Shown here: positions 1-8,055 of the stretch, piece by piece
Layout of the letters: every line of letters starts with the position of its first letter
Position numbering within the stretch: the first letter of the stretch is position 1
NCBI GenBank assembly: GCA_025846845.1
Contig: JAOYTL010000001.1
Span: forward strand, 186,001 to 250,000
DNA length: 64,000 nt
From: Alloboseaceae bacterium BT-24-1
GTDB taxonomy: Bacteria > Pseudomonadota > Alphaproteobacteria > Rhizobiales > Beijerinckiaceae
Reading direction: 5' to 3'
Translations under genes and position numbers: made by a program
The notes under the pieces: generated by a model
The model's input: the letters and a program-made list of their open reading frames with translations, nothing else
Database searches by the model: none
Told to the model about the DNA's origin: nothing

Positions 1-704
1 CCCTGCGCATCGCATTTCATCCCGTCGGGGACGCCGGGCTCGGAGCCGACGATGCCGGAGGCGAAGATGCGGCCGGGGCCGAGTCGACCATCCGGCTTGA
101 TCTCGAAGACGCGGATATTGTGCTGGACGGTATCGTTGACGAAGAGCCGGTCCTCGCTCGGGCAGAAGCAGAGCCCGTTCGGCTGGTCGAAGAGGTAGCG
201 GTCGACCAGGAGCTGCGGTGGCCCGCCCTCGGGTGGGATGCGATACACGCCCTGAAAGCCGAGCTGGCGCGGCCGCTCGACGCCGAAGACCGGCATGCGG
301 CCATACCAGGGATCGGAGAAATAGATCGCCCCGTCCGACTTCACGACGACGTCGTTGGGGCTGTTGAGCTCCATCCCTTCGAAATGCGAGGCGATGGTCT
401 CGCGCTGTCCGTCCGGCCGTTCGCGCACCAGCGCCGAGGTCGCGTGCTCGCAGACGATCAGGTCGAGCGCGGCATCGTAGGTCATGCCGTTGCATTTGTT
501 GGCCGGGCGCCTGACCTCGCGGACGCCGTTCCGGTCCCAGCGGCGGCGCACATCGCCCGGCATGTCCGAGAACAGCAGATGCTGCTCGGCGGGATGCCAG
601 ATCGGTCCCTCGCAGAACTCAAAGCCGGTGCCGAGCTGGCGCACCGGTGCCCAGAGGTCGATCAGATCGGCGAAGCCAGGCTTGACGGCGACATGCGTGG
701 TCAT
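1..704 (-). CDS. SMP-30/gluconolactonase family protein (3' end cut by window edge)
   Basis: This frame reads open from an ATG at 704 to the window edge, giving about 234 residues without a stop, so the C-terminus is missing. The protein resembles SMP-30/gluconolactonase/LRE beta-propellers. An early stretch reads EGPIWHP, an SPNDVVV motif lies near the middle, and a DGMKCD motif lies near the edge; these are positions of metal-binding Glu, Asn and Asp in the family. Family members are usually calcium- or zinc-dependent lactone hydrolases. It starts 14 bases after the stop of the metallo-beta-lactamase-fold gene, so it is probably the last visible member of the long minus-strand cluster. The presence of a second lactonase-type enzyme suggests that the pathway makes a lactone or cyclic ester. 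The substrate cannot be inferred. Confidence 0.85.
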   Translation of the reverse strand, partial: MTTHVAVKPGFADLIDLWAPVRQLGTGFEFCEGPIWHPAEQHLLFSDMPGDVRRRWDRNGVREVRRPANKCNGMTYDAALDLIVCEHATSALVRERPDGQRETIASHFEGMELNSPNDVVVKSDGAIYFSDPWYGRMPVFGVERPRQLGFQGVYRIPPEGGPPQLLVDRYLFDQPNGLCFCPSEDRLFVNDTVQHNIRVFEIKPDGRLGPGRIFASGIVGSEPGVPDGMKCDAQ

Positions 705-718
705 GATGCCGGCCCCCG

Positions 719-1567
719 TCAGGCCGCGAACCAGTTGCGCGCCGGCAGCGACTGCACGACAGGGCCGGGCACCGCCATGTCCATGCGGCCGACGACCTGG
801 CCATGGGCGATCTTGGCCGGCTTGTCGTGCACCGGCAGCAGGAACGCACCGGCCGAGAGCAGCTTCTTGATCGCCGCCTTCTCCTCGCGCTTGGAGACGC
901 CGTGATTGCCGGTCGTGCGCGGCTCGTTGGCGTGGAGCTCGTGGAAGGGCGTGACGATCTGGTCGTTGAAGTCGTAGATCACGTCGCCGCAGATGATGGC
1001 GCGGCCCTCATTGGTGTCGACATGGACGTTCATCGAGCCTTCGGTGTGGGCGCCGGCGGCTTCGAGATAGCAGCCGGGGAAGAGCTCGATCATCCCGGAT
1101 AGTTCGAGGTCCTCGAAGCGTAGCGCGTCGCGGGTGTGCAGCCGGTCGATCAGATGCTTGATGTCGGGCGCCGGATATTGCGGGTGCATCAGCCCGGAGA
1201 CCGAGTATTCGAGCTCGCGCCGGTTGACGAGCACCGTGGTGTTCATCGGGAAGAGCTCGTCCTTGCCGGCATGGTCGATGTGGAGATGGGTGTGCATAAC
1301 GTAGCGGACATCGCCCATCCGCACGCCGTGCTTCGCGAGCTGGTTCTCGATCATGTTCTCGTGGAACTGGAGGCCGCGCATGCCGAGGCTCTCCATGATC
1401 TGGTTGTGGCGATAGCCGGTATCGACCACGACCGGCCAGGGACCGCCGAGGATCAGGAAGCCATAGGTCGGCACGCGGCGGGTGCGGCCGCAATCACGGC
1501 CGAGCACGAGGAAGCTCGATTCCAGCTCGATGTCGCCATAGTCGAGGATCTTGATTTCGAGGGCCAT
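719..1567 (-). CDS. Metallo-beta-lactamase-fold hydrolase, N-acyl-homoserine-lactonase-like
   Basis: The gene encodes 282 residues from ATG 1567, preceded by a GGGGAGGA ribosome site. The zinc-binding motif HTHLHIDHAG (HxHxDH at residues 94-99) is intact. Further ligands are likely in AGAHTEGS, CGDVIYD and a late VHDK segment. Members of this subfamily are dinuclear metal hydrolases, often annotated as quorum-quenching AHL lactonases, but many work in catabolism of lactones. No signal peptide is visible, so it should be cytoplasmic. It lies between an amidohydrolase and an SMP-30 lactonase in a Mo-hydroxylase cluster. That argues for a catabolic lactone or cyclic-ester hydrolase rather than quorum quenching, though the substrate is not determined by sequence. 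Confidence 0.85.
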   Translation of the reverse strand: MALEIKILDYGDIELESSFLVLGRDCGRTRRVPTYGFLILGGPWPVVVDTGYRHNQIMESLGMRGLQFHENMIENQLAKHGVRMGDVRYVMHTHLHIDHAGKDELFPMNTTVLVNRRELEYSVSGLMHPQYPAPDIKHLIDRLHTRDALRFEDLELSGMIELFPGCYLEAAGAHTEGSMNVHVDTNEGRAIICGDVIYDFNDQIVTPFHELHANEPRTTGNHGVSKREEKAAIKKLLSAGAFLLPVHDKPAKIAHGQVVGRMDMAVPGPVVQSLPARNWFAA

Positions 1568-1584
1568 GAACGTCCTCCCCTTGA

Positions 1585-2466
1585 TTATTGGCCGAGGCGG
1601 TAGACCCGCCTCGCGGTCTCGTTGAACACGGCTTCCAGCGCCGCTTGCGGCACCGCGGCGCGATGCGCGGCGATCAGCTCGGCATAGGACGTCCAGAGCT
1701 TCTCGATCGGGAAATTGGAGCCGAACAGGCAGCGCTCCGCGCCGAACACGGCAAGCGTCTCGCCGATGATGAAGGCGATCTGCTCCGGATCGTTCCGACG
1801 CAGGAAGGTGCCGAGGCCCGAGAGCTTGCTGACGATGTTGGGCTGCGCTGCCAGCAGCCTCATGCCGGCGCGCCAGGCGGCGATGCCCTCCGGCGAAAGA
1901 TCCTCCAGCATGCCGGCATGCTGAAGCACGAAGGTCACGGCCGGACAGGCGGCGGCCAGCTCGGCTGCGCCAGCCATCTGGCCAGCGAAGACCTGAAGGT
2001 CGAAGCTGAAGCTGTAATCGGCGAGCCGGCCGACATTGGTGATCAGCCGCGGATCTCGCGCGAGGTCGGGTCCGCTGGCGAAACGGTAGAGGGTGTTCTC
2101 GTGCCAGTGCAATTGCATGCGCACGCCGCGCACCCGGCCGTTGCAGGCGAGCTGGTCGAGCTGCGGGCGGACATCTCCCGCGAGCATGTCGGCATATGCG
2201 ACGATGGCGATCGGGAAGCCGCTTTCGTCCGACGCCTGCGAGACGTAAGCCACCTCGTCGAGATAGCGGTCTACCGCCCAATTGGCCTGGACATAGACGG
2301 CCTCGATCACGCCGGCCGGTCGGCAATCGCCGAGATATTCGGCGATCGGATAGTCGCGCCGGATCGGCTCATAGGGGCCGAAAATGCGCGGCTGCATCGG
2401 CCCGAGCAGCCAGGGCAGGTCGGCCTGCCGCCAGATGTGGAAATGGGAATCGACGATGCCGGTCAT
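1585..2466 (-). CDS. Amidohydrolase family protein (PDC-lactonase/TIM-barrel type)
   Basis: The 293-residue protein opens with MTGIVDSHFHIW, the HxH metal-binding motif of Amidohydro_2 TIM-barrel hydrolases at residues 8-10. A later LQHAG segment and a LFGSNFPIEK segment near residue 250 match the usual positions of the catalytic His and Asp/Asn region of the family (2-pyrone-4,6-dicarboxylate lactonase, L-fuconolactonase and relatives). Its ATG overlaps the TGA of the VWA gene by four bases (ATGA), indicating translational coupling. It is the first of three consecutive hydrolases at the distal end of the cluster. The exact reaction is unknown; hydrolysis of a cyclic ester or amide made by the Mo-hydroxylase is the likeliest role. 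Confidence 0.85.
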   Translation of the reverse strand: MTGIVDSHFHIWRQADLPWLLGPMQPRIFGPYEPIRRDYPIAEYLGDCRPAGVIEAVYVQANWAVDRYLDEVAYVSQASDESGFPIAIVAYADMLAGDVRPQLDQLACNGRVRGVRMQLHWHENTLYRFASGPDLARDPRLITNVGRLADYSFSFDLQVFAGQMAGAAELAAACPAVTFVLQHAGMLEDLSPEGIAAWRAGMRLLAAQPNIVSKLSGLGTFLRRNDPEQIAFIIGETLAVFGAERCLFGSNFPIEKLWTSYAELIAAHRAAVPQAALEAVFNETARRVYRLGQ

Positions 2467-3578
2467 GCCGCTTGCGTGCCTCCGAGCGAGAGGATGTGCC
2501 GGCAGATCCGCGCCGTGCTGCCGCCATCTGAGAGACTGGCGAGGCGCGGCGCGATCAGCCTGAGCGCCTCGGTTTCCGGCCGGTAGCCGGGATCGGCGGC
2601 GAGCGGCGTCAGCCAGTCGATGCGATGGGCGCGCTGGACCAGCCGGGCGACGGCGCCGACCAGCGCTGACGGATCGCCGCGTTCGAGACCATCCGAGAGC
2701 ACGACGACGACCGCACCGCGGGCATAGGAGGCGAAGCGGGGCACGGCGAGGAAGGCCTGCAGCGCATCGCCGATGCGCGTACCGCCATCCCAATCGGCGA
2801 CGAGGCCGGAGGCTTCCGCCAGCGCTTGCTCGCGGCGCTTGCGTCTGAGCGCCCGAGTCACGCGGGTGAGGCGCGTGCCGAAGGTGAAGACCTCGACCTG
2901 CCGGGTCGCCTGCACGATCGTATGCGCCAGCGCGAGATTGGCGTCGCTGCGCTGCTTCATCGAGCCGGAGACGTCGATCAGCAGCAGGATCGGCCGCGGA
3001 CGGGTGACACGCCGGAGCCGCTTCAGGCTCATCACCTCGCCACCATGGCGGATCGCGTCCTTGAGGCTGCGGGCAAGATCGACCATCGGTCCGCGCCGCG
3101 CCGCCCGATGGCGATAGCCGCGCCGGCGTGGCAGCGCGGCCGGCAGCGCCCGGCCGAAGCGGCGCAAGGTTTCGCCATCGTCGAGGGTCGCCAGCCGGCG
3201 CACCGACAAGGCTTCGGCGCCGGTCGCGGCCTGGCCAGTCTCGTTGGCCTCGTCGGCGATCAGGATTTCGCGCGAGCCGGTGTCCTCCTGGACCGAGATG
3301 TCCTCGTCCGGCGCGAAGTCGTCATCGCCCGGTTCGGCGAGGGCGCCACCGAGGAAATGCATGTCGAACAGCGCATCGAAGCGCTCGCGCTGTTCCGGAT
3401 GGGGGCTAAGCGTCGCGACGGCGGCCTTGCGGACATGCTCGATGCTGCGCGGACCGAGCAATTCGACCGCCATCAGGAAGCTGGTCGTCTGCTCGGGTGC
3501 GGCTGCGATACCGTGCTCGCGCAGCAGCGCCGGGAAGGCGACGAAGAGCCGGGCGGCGGCGGGAAGGGGCGTGATCAT
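2463..3578 (-). CDS. coxE: CoxE-like VWA domain protein
   Basis: ATG 3578 (371 residues) is preferred over the upstream GTG 3587, because the GGAGGT ribosome site is seven bases before the ATG but abuts the GTG. The C-terminal half is a von Willebrand A domain with a DVSGSM MIDAS motif near residues 202-207 and a conserved LSDG downstream. The N-terminal half is helical and charged, as in CoxE/YehP-type proteins. CoxE works with the MoxR ATPase CoxD in maturing the metal centre of molybdenum hydroxylases such as CO dehydrogenase. Its partner ATPase lies directly upstream, separated by a 265-base stretch carrying inverted repeats. The symbol follows family resemblance; the associated enzyme is not a CO dehydrogenase. 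Confidence 0.85.
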   Translation of the reverse strand: MITPLPAAARLFVAFPALLREHGIAAAPEQTTSFLMAVELLGPRSIEHVRKAAVATLSPHPEQRERFDALFDMHFLGGALAEPGDDDFAPDEDISVQEDTGSREILIADEANETGQAATGAEALSVRRLATLDDGETLRRFGRALPAALPRRRGYRHRAARRGPMVDLARSLKDAIRHGGEVMSLKRLRRVTRPRPILLLIDVSGSMKQRSDANLALAHTIVQATRQVEVFTFGTRLTRVTRALRRKRREQALAEASGLVADWDGGTRIGDALQAFLAVPRFASYARGAVVVVLSDGLERGDPSALVGAVARLVQRAHRIDWLTPLAADPGYRPETEALRLIAPRLASLSDGGSTARICRHILSLGGTQAA

Positions 3579-3590
3579 GGCGCGCACCTC

Positions 3591-3638
3591 CCTTCTCCCC
3601 TTGCGGGAGAAGGTGGCCCGAAGGGCCGGATGAGGGGT
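3591..3638 (+). repeat. Intergenic hairpin repeat, copy A
   Basis: A stretch built of a short hairpin (CTCCCCTTGCGGGAG), a second small dyad (GGCCCGAAGGGCC) and a GGATGAGGGGT end. It matches, in inverted orientation, the copy at 3761-3798. This kind of element is common between genes in Hyphomicrobiales and other GC-rich proteobacteria. It lies between the moxR-like and coxE-like genes, ending about 13 bases from the coxE start. Confidence 0.7.
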
Positions 3639-3721
3639 CGCTCAGACCTATCCGTCATGCTCGCCCCTGTGGCGAGCATCCACGCCTCGAACACCGCACT
3701 TGCCACAGGAAGACGTGGATG

Positions 3722-3738
3722 GTCGGGACAAGCCCGAC
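3722..3738. repeat. GTCGGG-AC-AAGCCCGAC hairpin repeat
   Basis: An inverted repeat of GTCGGG/CCCGAC between the two copies of the larger hairpin element. A related form (CCGGGGC-AA-GCCCCGG) occurs between sufB and sufC at 56726-56748. Such dyads followed by CATGAC are a frequent intergenic repeat type in Bosea and relatives, by recollection. Confidence 0.5.
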
Positions 3739-3760
3739 CATGACGATGAAACGTCGCGTG

Positions 3761-3798
3761 ACCCCTCACCCTAACCCTCTCCCGCAAGGGGAGAGGGG
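3761..3798 (-). repeat. Intergenic hairpin repeat, copy B (inverted)
   Basis: ACCCCTCACCCTAACCCTCT followed by CCCGCAAGGGGAGAGG is the reverse complement of the copy at 3591-3638 with a few changes. The pair forms a terminal inverted repeat around about 120 bases within the moxR-coxE gap. No ORF is credible inside. Confidence 0.7.
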
Positions 3799-3843
3799 AT
3801 ATGCCGGGCGCTTCTCCAGCTTCGCGAACTCTCGGAAGACACC

Positions 3844-4728
3844 TCATGCCGCCAGCCCCGGGATGAAGAGCGGCAGGCGCGGCCGTAAGTGCGCGAGGTC
3901 CTCCTCGTCCTTGATTGCGGCGCCGAGCGAGCGACGAAAGGCCTCTGGCCAGGGCGCGCCGGTCTGTGCCAGCGCGGTCGCGGCTTCGGCCCAGTCGACC
4001 GCCTCGGCGACGCCCGGCGGCTTGGCGAGCGGCTCCTGCCGCAGCAGCCCGACAGCCTGGACGACCGCGCGGGCCGTGCTCTCGGCGACGGCAGAGGAAC
4101 GCAGCATGATGATCTGCGCTTCGCGCTCGGGCTCGGGATAGGCGATGTAGTGGTAGACGCAGCGGCGGCGCAGCGCCTCGTGCAGTTCGCGTGTCCGGTT
4201 CGAGGTCAGGATCACGACCGGCCGCTCGGCTGCGCGCAGCGTGCCGCGCTCGGGGATCGAGATCGAGAAATCCGAGAGGAATTCGAGCAGGAAGGCCTCG
4301 AACTCATGGTCGGAGCGGTCGATCTCGTCGATCAGCAGCACGGTCGATTCTGGCCGCCGCAGCGTCGTCAGCATCGGCCGCTCGATCAGGAAATCGTCGC
4401 GATAGATGTCGAGCTGTTGGCCCTCCTTGGCCTGGCGGATGGCGAGCATCTGGCGCGGATAGTTCCACTCGTAGAGAGCTGCCGCTGCGTCGATGCCCTC
4501 GAAACATTGCAGGCGGATGAGCTGGCGCCCGAGGATGCCGGCGAGCGCCTTGGCCGCTTCCGTCTTGCCGACGCCGGGCGCGCCTTCGAGCAGCAGCGGC
4601 TTGCCGAGCGCGAGCGAGAGGTAGCCGGCCGTCGCGATGCCGTCATCGGCGAGATACATCGCCGCCTGCAGGGCCTCGGCGAGGTCCTCGGGGCTGGAGA
4701 TGCCGGCGACGGTCGTCCTCAGCGCCAT
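3844..4728 (-). CDS. coxD: MoxR-family AAA+ ATPase, CoxD-like
   Basis: The protein has 294 residues, with Walker A (GAPGVGKTEA, residues 49-58), Walker B (VLLIDEIDR, DE at 133-134), a sensor-1 asparagine in LTSNRTRE and an arginine-finger region. This is the MoxR/CoxD type of AAA+ ATPase, used as a chaperone with VWA proteins to activate metalloenzymes, including sulfuration of the Mo centre in CO dehydrogenase. It starts four bases after the molybdopterin-subunit C-half and is followed by the VWA gene, the standard ATPase-VWA pairing. The role here is inferred to be maturation of the neighbouring Mo-hydroxylase. Confidence 0.88.
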   Translation of the reverse strand: MALRTTVAGISSPEDLAEALQAAMYLADDGIATAGYLSLALGKPLLLEGAPGVGKTEAAKALAGILGRQLIRLQCFEGIDAAAALYEWNYPRQMLAIRQAKEGQQLDIYRDDFLIERPMLTTLRRPESTVLLIDEIDRSDHEFEAFLLEFLSDFSISIPERGTLRAAERPVVILTSNRTRELHEALRRRCVYHYIAYPEPEREAQIIMLRSSAVAESTARAVVQAVGLLRQEPLAKPPGVAEAVDWAEAATALAQTGAPWPEAFRRSLGAAIKDEEDLAHLRPRLPLFIPGLAA

Positions 4729-4732
4729 CAGC

Positions 4733-5776
4733 TCACCGCCAGTTCACCGGGCCGCCGCGGCGCGGGCCCGGCTTGACGCCGCCATTGGCCTTGATCCCGC
4801 GCAGGATCTTCTCGGGCGTGATCGGCAACTCGTCGACCCGAACGCCGACGGCGTTGTAGACGGCGTTGGCGACCGCCGGCAGCACCGGATTGGCGCACAT
4901 CTCGCCTGGGCCCTTGCCGCCGAACGGGCCGTCCGGGGCCGGCCGCTCCAGCACCGTGACGTGATAGGGCGCGATGTCGCCAGGCCCCGGCATCAAATAC
5001 TCGTTGAAGTCGCGCGGGCCGTGCTCCGGGTTGGGATAGTAGGGCTCCGGCGTCTCATATAGCGCGTGGCTGATCCCCATCCAGGCGCCGCCGACCAGTT
5101 GCTGCTCGACCATGCGTGGATTGATGACGCGGCCGAGCTCGTAGGCGCTGGTCATCCTGAGCACCTCGACCTCGCCGGTCTCGTCGTCGACGCTGACATC
5201 GGCGACGAGGCAGGCATGGGCGAAGGCAGTGTTCGGGTTCATCTCGCCGGTCTCGGCATCGACGGCCGAGAGCGGAATCAGGAAGATGCCGCGCCCGGCG
5301 ATGGTCTTGCCCTGCTTGAACTGCGCCGCCTGCGCCGTCGCCTTGACCGTGATGCTGCGGGAGGGCGCGCCGCGGACATGGATGTTGCCGCGCCCGTCGG
5401 TGACGAGATCGGCGGCGTTGACCTCGAGCTCTTCCGCCGCCGCTTCGAGCAGGACGCCGCGCGCCTCGCGGGCGGCGACGATGATGGCGTTGCCCATGCG
5501 ATGGGTGCCACGCGAGGCGAAGGAGCCCATGTCGTGCGGGCCGGTGTCGCTGTCGGCGGTGTCGACATAGACGTCCTCGACGGGCACGCCGAGCGTCTCG
5601 GCCGCGATCTGGCGCGAGACCTGCTTCATGCCCTGGCCGAGATCGATCGCCGAGAGCGCGACGGTGAACTTGCCGTCGGGGTTGGAATGGATAAGCGCCT
5701 GGCTCGGATCGCCGCCGAGATTCATGCCGATCGGATAATTGACCGAGGCCATGCCGCGGCCTTCATGACGGGCCAT
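4733..5776 (-). CDS. Xanthine dehydrogenase-family molybdopterin subunit, C-terminal half (separate ORF)
   Basis: These 347 residues match only the second Mo-cofactor domain (MoCoBD_2) of xanthine dehydrogenase/aldehyde oxidoreductase large subunits. The LGQGM motif lies near residue 46 and GPGEMCANP near 290, where Glu292 matches the catalytic base glutamate. ATG 5776 follows the stop of the N-half by one base (TGAGATG). A GAGGAGG ribosome site eight bases upstream, inside the end of the N-half, shows that it can be translated on its own. Normally both halves form one chain of about 750-800 residues. Here the chain is cut exactly at the Mo1/Mo2 domain boundary. The pair should assemble into one active site, but this needs testing. 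Confidence 0.88.
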   Translation of the reverse strand: MARHEGRGMASVNYPIGMNLGGDPSQALIHSNPDGKFTVALSAIDLGQGMKQVSRQIAAETLGVPVEDVYVDTADSDTGPHDMGSFASRGTHRMGNAIIVAAREARGVLLEAAAEELEVNAADLVTDGRGNIHVRGAPSRSITVKATAQAAQFKQGKTIAGRGIFLIPLSAVDAETGEMNPNTAFAHACLVADVSVDDETGEVEVLRMTSAYELGRVINPRMVEQQLVGGAWMGISHALYETPEPYYPNPEHGPRDFNEYLMPGPGDIAPYHVTVLERPAPDGPFGGKGPGEMCANPVLPAVANAVYNAVGVRVDELPITPEKILRGIKANGGVKPGPRRGGPVNWR

Positions 5777-5777
5777 C

Positions 5778-7550
5778 TCAGCGCCTCCTCGTGCCGAAGA
5801 CCGACGAGAACCGCACTGCGCCGTGCTGGGTCTGCGCCGGAGCGGCGGACGGTGGCGGGGCAGGGGGAGCGGGCGGCGGCTGGTAGGCGGGCGGTGCCGG
5901 ATGCGAGCCGGCCGGCTGGTAGGATGGGGGTGGCGCAGGCTGATAGGGCGGTGGAGCCGGTGGCGCGGCGGGTCGGGGCGGCTCGTAGCGCGGAACCTGC
6001 GTCGGCGCGGCGCGCCCGTCGCGCGCGCCCTCCATCACCGGTTGCTTGCTCGGCGCGATCCGGCTCGTGCCGGCCGGCAGCACCTGCGTCACCGGCCCGC
6101 TGCGCGTATCGGGCCGGCCGATCTGGCCGCGGGCGTCGAGCTGGGTCGCCGGGATCTGCGCGCGCTCGCCGACGCCGCCGCCGATCAGCGAAGATGCCCG
6201 TTTCGCCTGCTCGGAGAGCGGCCAGTTCGCCTTCTCGGCCGCGACCTGCACGCATTCGACCAGCGCCGTGTTCTTGGCGGCGCGCCGATGCGGTTTCATG
6301 TCGCCATCGCGATAGGCGTTGAGGATGCGCAGCTCCATCGGGTCCATGTTCGCGGCTTCGGCGAGACGGTCCATCTGGACCTCGAGCGCGAAATCGACCG
6401 CGGTGACGCCGAAGCCGCGCATGGCGGTGGACGGGCAGCGATTGGTGTAGGCGACGTAGATGTCGGAGGTGACGTTGGGGATCCAGTACGGCCCCGGCAC
6501 ATGCGCCGTGCACTTGATCGCGGCATAGCTCGACAGTCGGGTATAGGCGCCGGCATCGAAATAGCTGCGGATGTGGCGGGCGACGATGCGCCCGTCGCGC
6601 ATCAGCCCGTCCTTGATGTAGATGCGCTCGGCGCCGCGCGGCGAGCCGTAGAGCATCTCCTCCTCGCGATCGAGCACGAAACGCACCGGCCGCCCGGTCA
6701 GCATCGCGCCGAGCACGGCGAGCGGCTCGGTCAGGGTGTCGACCTTGCCACCGAAGCCGCCCCCGACCGTGCCGCCGATGAAATGCAGCTGGTTCGACTC
6801 GACATTGACGATCTTGGCGGTCGTTCCCAGCGCGAAGAACAGGCCCTGGGCGCAGGAATGAACGACATAGCGGCCGTTCTGCTCGGGCGCGGCGATCGAG
6901 CCATTGGTCTCCGTCGGAGCATGCTCGATCGGCGACATCTGGTAGCGATGCTCCATCACGATGTCGGCGCCGGAAAAACCGCGCTCGACATCGCCGAAGC
7001 GCAGTTTCTGATGGTCGAAGCGCTCGTGATATTCGAAGTAGTTGCCGGGGTAGGTCTCGTTGACCACCGGTGCGCCGGCTTTCAGCGTCTCCTCGACGTC
7101 GAACACCGCCGGCAGCAGATCATAGTCGATCCGGACCAGCTTGCAGGCCGCCTGCGCCTGCGCCTCGCTGTCGGCGAGGATCGCGACGACCGGCTCGCCC
7201 TTGTAGCTGACCTTGCTCACCGCCAGCGACGGCTCGTCGTCCTTGCCGAAATTGATCAGGCTGAGCAGCGTGTTCTTGTTCACGGGCACATCGGCGCCGC
7301 GCAGCACACGCCTGACGCCGGGAGCGCGCTCGGCGGCCGAGATGTCGATCGAACGGATGCGGGCATGGTGATGCGGGCTGCGCACGACCTTGAGATGCAG
7401 CATGCCGTCGAAGGCATGGTCGTCGAAGAAGCGGGTGCGCGCCGTGACATGGCCGGGCATATCCTGGCGCTGCACGCCCTTGCCGATGACGTTGAGATTG
7501 TCGTCGCGCTCGTCGGCGAAGAGGTCCTTGCGCATCTCCATCGTTGCCAT
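5778..7550 (-). CDS. Xanthine dehydrogenase-family molybdopterin subunit, N-terminal half with proline-rich tail
   Basis: The 590-residue protein runs from ATG 7550, preceded by GGGAGGT. Residues 1 to about 450 carry the a/b-hammerhead and first Mo-cofactor domain, with GGGFGGK at 263-269 and MRGFG at 377-381. At residue about 453, where a normal protein continues into the next Mo domain, it instead has a 138-residue tail very rich in Pro, Ala, Gln and Tyr (PPSYQPAGSH, PPAYQPPPAP), ending FGTRRR. The second Mo domain is the next ORF. The AYxCSFR signature of CO dehydrogenase is absent; the equivalent loop reads NRCPSTAMRGFG. It belongs with the FAD and 2Fe-2S subunits just upstream. Substrate hydroxylation is the family reaction; the substrate is unknown. 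Confidence 0.88.
   Translation of the reverse strand: MATMEMRKDLFADERDDNLNVIGKGVQRQDMPGHVTARTRFFDDHAFDGMLHLKVVRSPHHHARIRSIDISAAERAPGVRRVLRGADVPVNKNTLLSLINFGKDDEPSLAVSKVSYKGEPVVAILADSEAQAQAACKLVRIDYDLLPAVFDVEETLKAGAPVVNETYPGNYFEYHERFDHQKLRFGDVERGFSGADIVMEHRYQMSPIEHAPTETNGSIAAPEQNGRYVVHSCAQGLFFALGTTAKIVNVESNQLHFIGGTVGGGFGGKVDTLTEPLAVLGAMLTGRPVRFVLDREEEMLYGSPRGAERIYIKDGLMRDGRIVARHIRSYFDAGAYTRLSSYAAIKCTAHVPGPYWIPNVTSDIYVAYTNRCPSTAMRGFGVTAVDFALEVQMDRLAEAANMDPMELRILNAYRDGDMKPHRRAAKNTALVECVQVAAEKANWPLSEQAKRASSLIGGGVGERAQIPATQLDARGQIGRPDTRSGPVTQVLPAGTSRIAPSKQPVMEGARDGRAAPTQVPRYEPPRPAAPPAPPPYQPAPPPSYQPAGSHPAPPAYQPPPAPPAPPPSAAPAQTQHGAVRFSSVFGTRRR
5781..6194 (-). other. Low-complexity proline-rich tail within the Mo-subunit N-half
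   Basis: The segment codes residues 453-590 of the N-half. It begins with a Gly/Ala-rich stretch and becomes repeated Pro-Ala-Pro, YQPxPPP and PPAYQPPP units. Such segments are usually flexible linkers or SH3-like binding sites. It stands where a short loop joins the two Mo domains in single-chain relatives. Confidence 0.8.
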
Positions 7551-7561
7551 GGCGACCTCCC

Positions 7562-8044
7562 TCAAGCTCTGCGCGCGCCGGGCGCGTTCGCCGCGGCGAG
7601 GATGGCGGCGATGATCGGCTCGTAGCCGGTGCAGCGGCAGATATTGCCGCTGATCGCCTCGACGACCTCGTCGCGGCTCGGCTGCGGGTTCTTCGCCAGC
7701 AGCGCCCGCGCGGCGGTCAGCATGCCGGGCGTGCAGAAGCCGCATTGCGCGGCGAAATGATCCATGAAGGCGCCCTGCAACGGATGCAGGTTCGGGCCGT
7801 CGGCCATGCCGGAGGTGGTCTCGATCTGGCGACCCTCGCAGGAAACTGCCAGCGTCAGGCAGGCGAGCTGGGGTTCGCCATCGACCAGCACGGTGCAGAC
7901 GCCGCAGGTGCCCTGGCCGCAGCCATATTTTGGGCCGAAATCGCCGAGCCCGCGCCGGAGCGTATCGAGCAGATTGCTCGCCGGATCGACGAAAGTGGCG
8001 CGATCGCTGCCGTTGAGGCGGAACTGGACCGGGAGCTTGGCCAT
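7562..8044 (-). CDS. Mo-hydroxylase 2Fe-2S subunit (CoxS/XdhC type)
   Basis: The protein has 160 residues. The plant-type 2Fe-2S cluster site is Cys42, Cys47, Cys50 and Cys62 (CGQGTCGVC and a downstream ACL). The second cluster site is Cys101, Cys104, Cys136 and Cys138 (CGFC and NICRCTGY). Both clusters pass electrons from the Mo centre to FAD. The length and both motifs are normal for small iron-sulfur subunits of the xanthine oxidase family. It starts 11 bases after the FAD-subunit gene and ends 11 bases before the Mo-subunit N-half, which carries a good GGGAGGT ribosome site. Confidence 0.95.
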   Translation of the reverse strand: MAKLPVQFRLNGSDRATFVDPASNLLDTLRRGLGDFGPKYGCGQGTCGVCTVLVDGEPQLACLTLAVSCEGRQIETTSGMADGPNLHPLQGAFMDHFAAQCGFCTPGMLTAARALLAKNPQPSRDEVVEAISGNICRCTGYEPIIAAILAAANAPGARRA

Positions 8045-8055
8045 GGCGCGCCTCC

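Noticed and set aside
719..1567. Quorum-quenching AHL lactonase.
   Set aside because: The fold and HxHxDH motif allow it, but the catabolic context with two other hydrolases makes a pathway lactonase more likely; no quorum-sensing genes are near.
5823..7625. Long plus-strand open frame (600 codons) opposite the Mo-hydroxylase genes.
   Set aside because: A shadow frame caused by high GC. It has no recognisable domain, while the minus strand carries full enzyme motifs.
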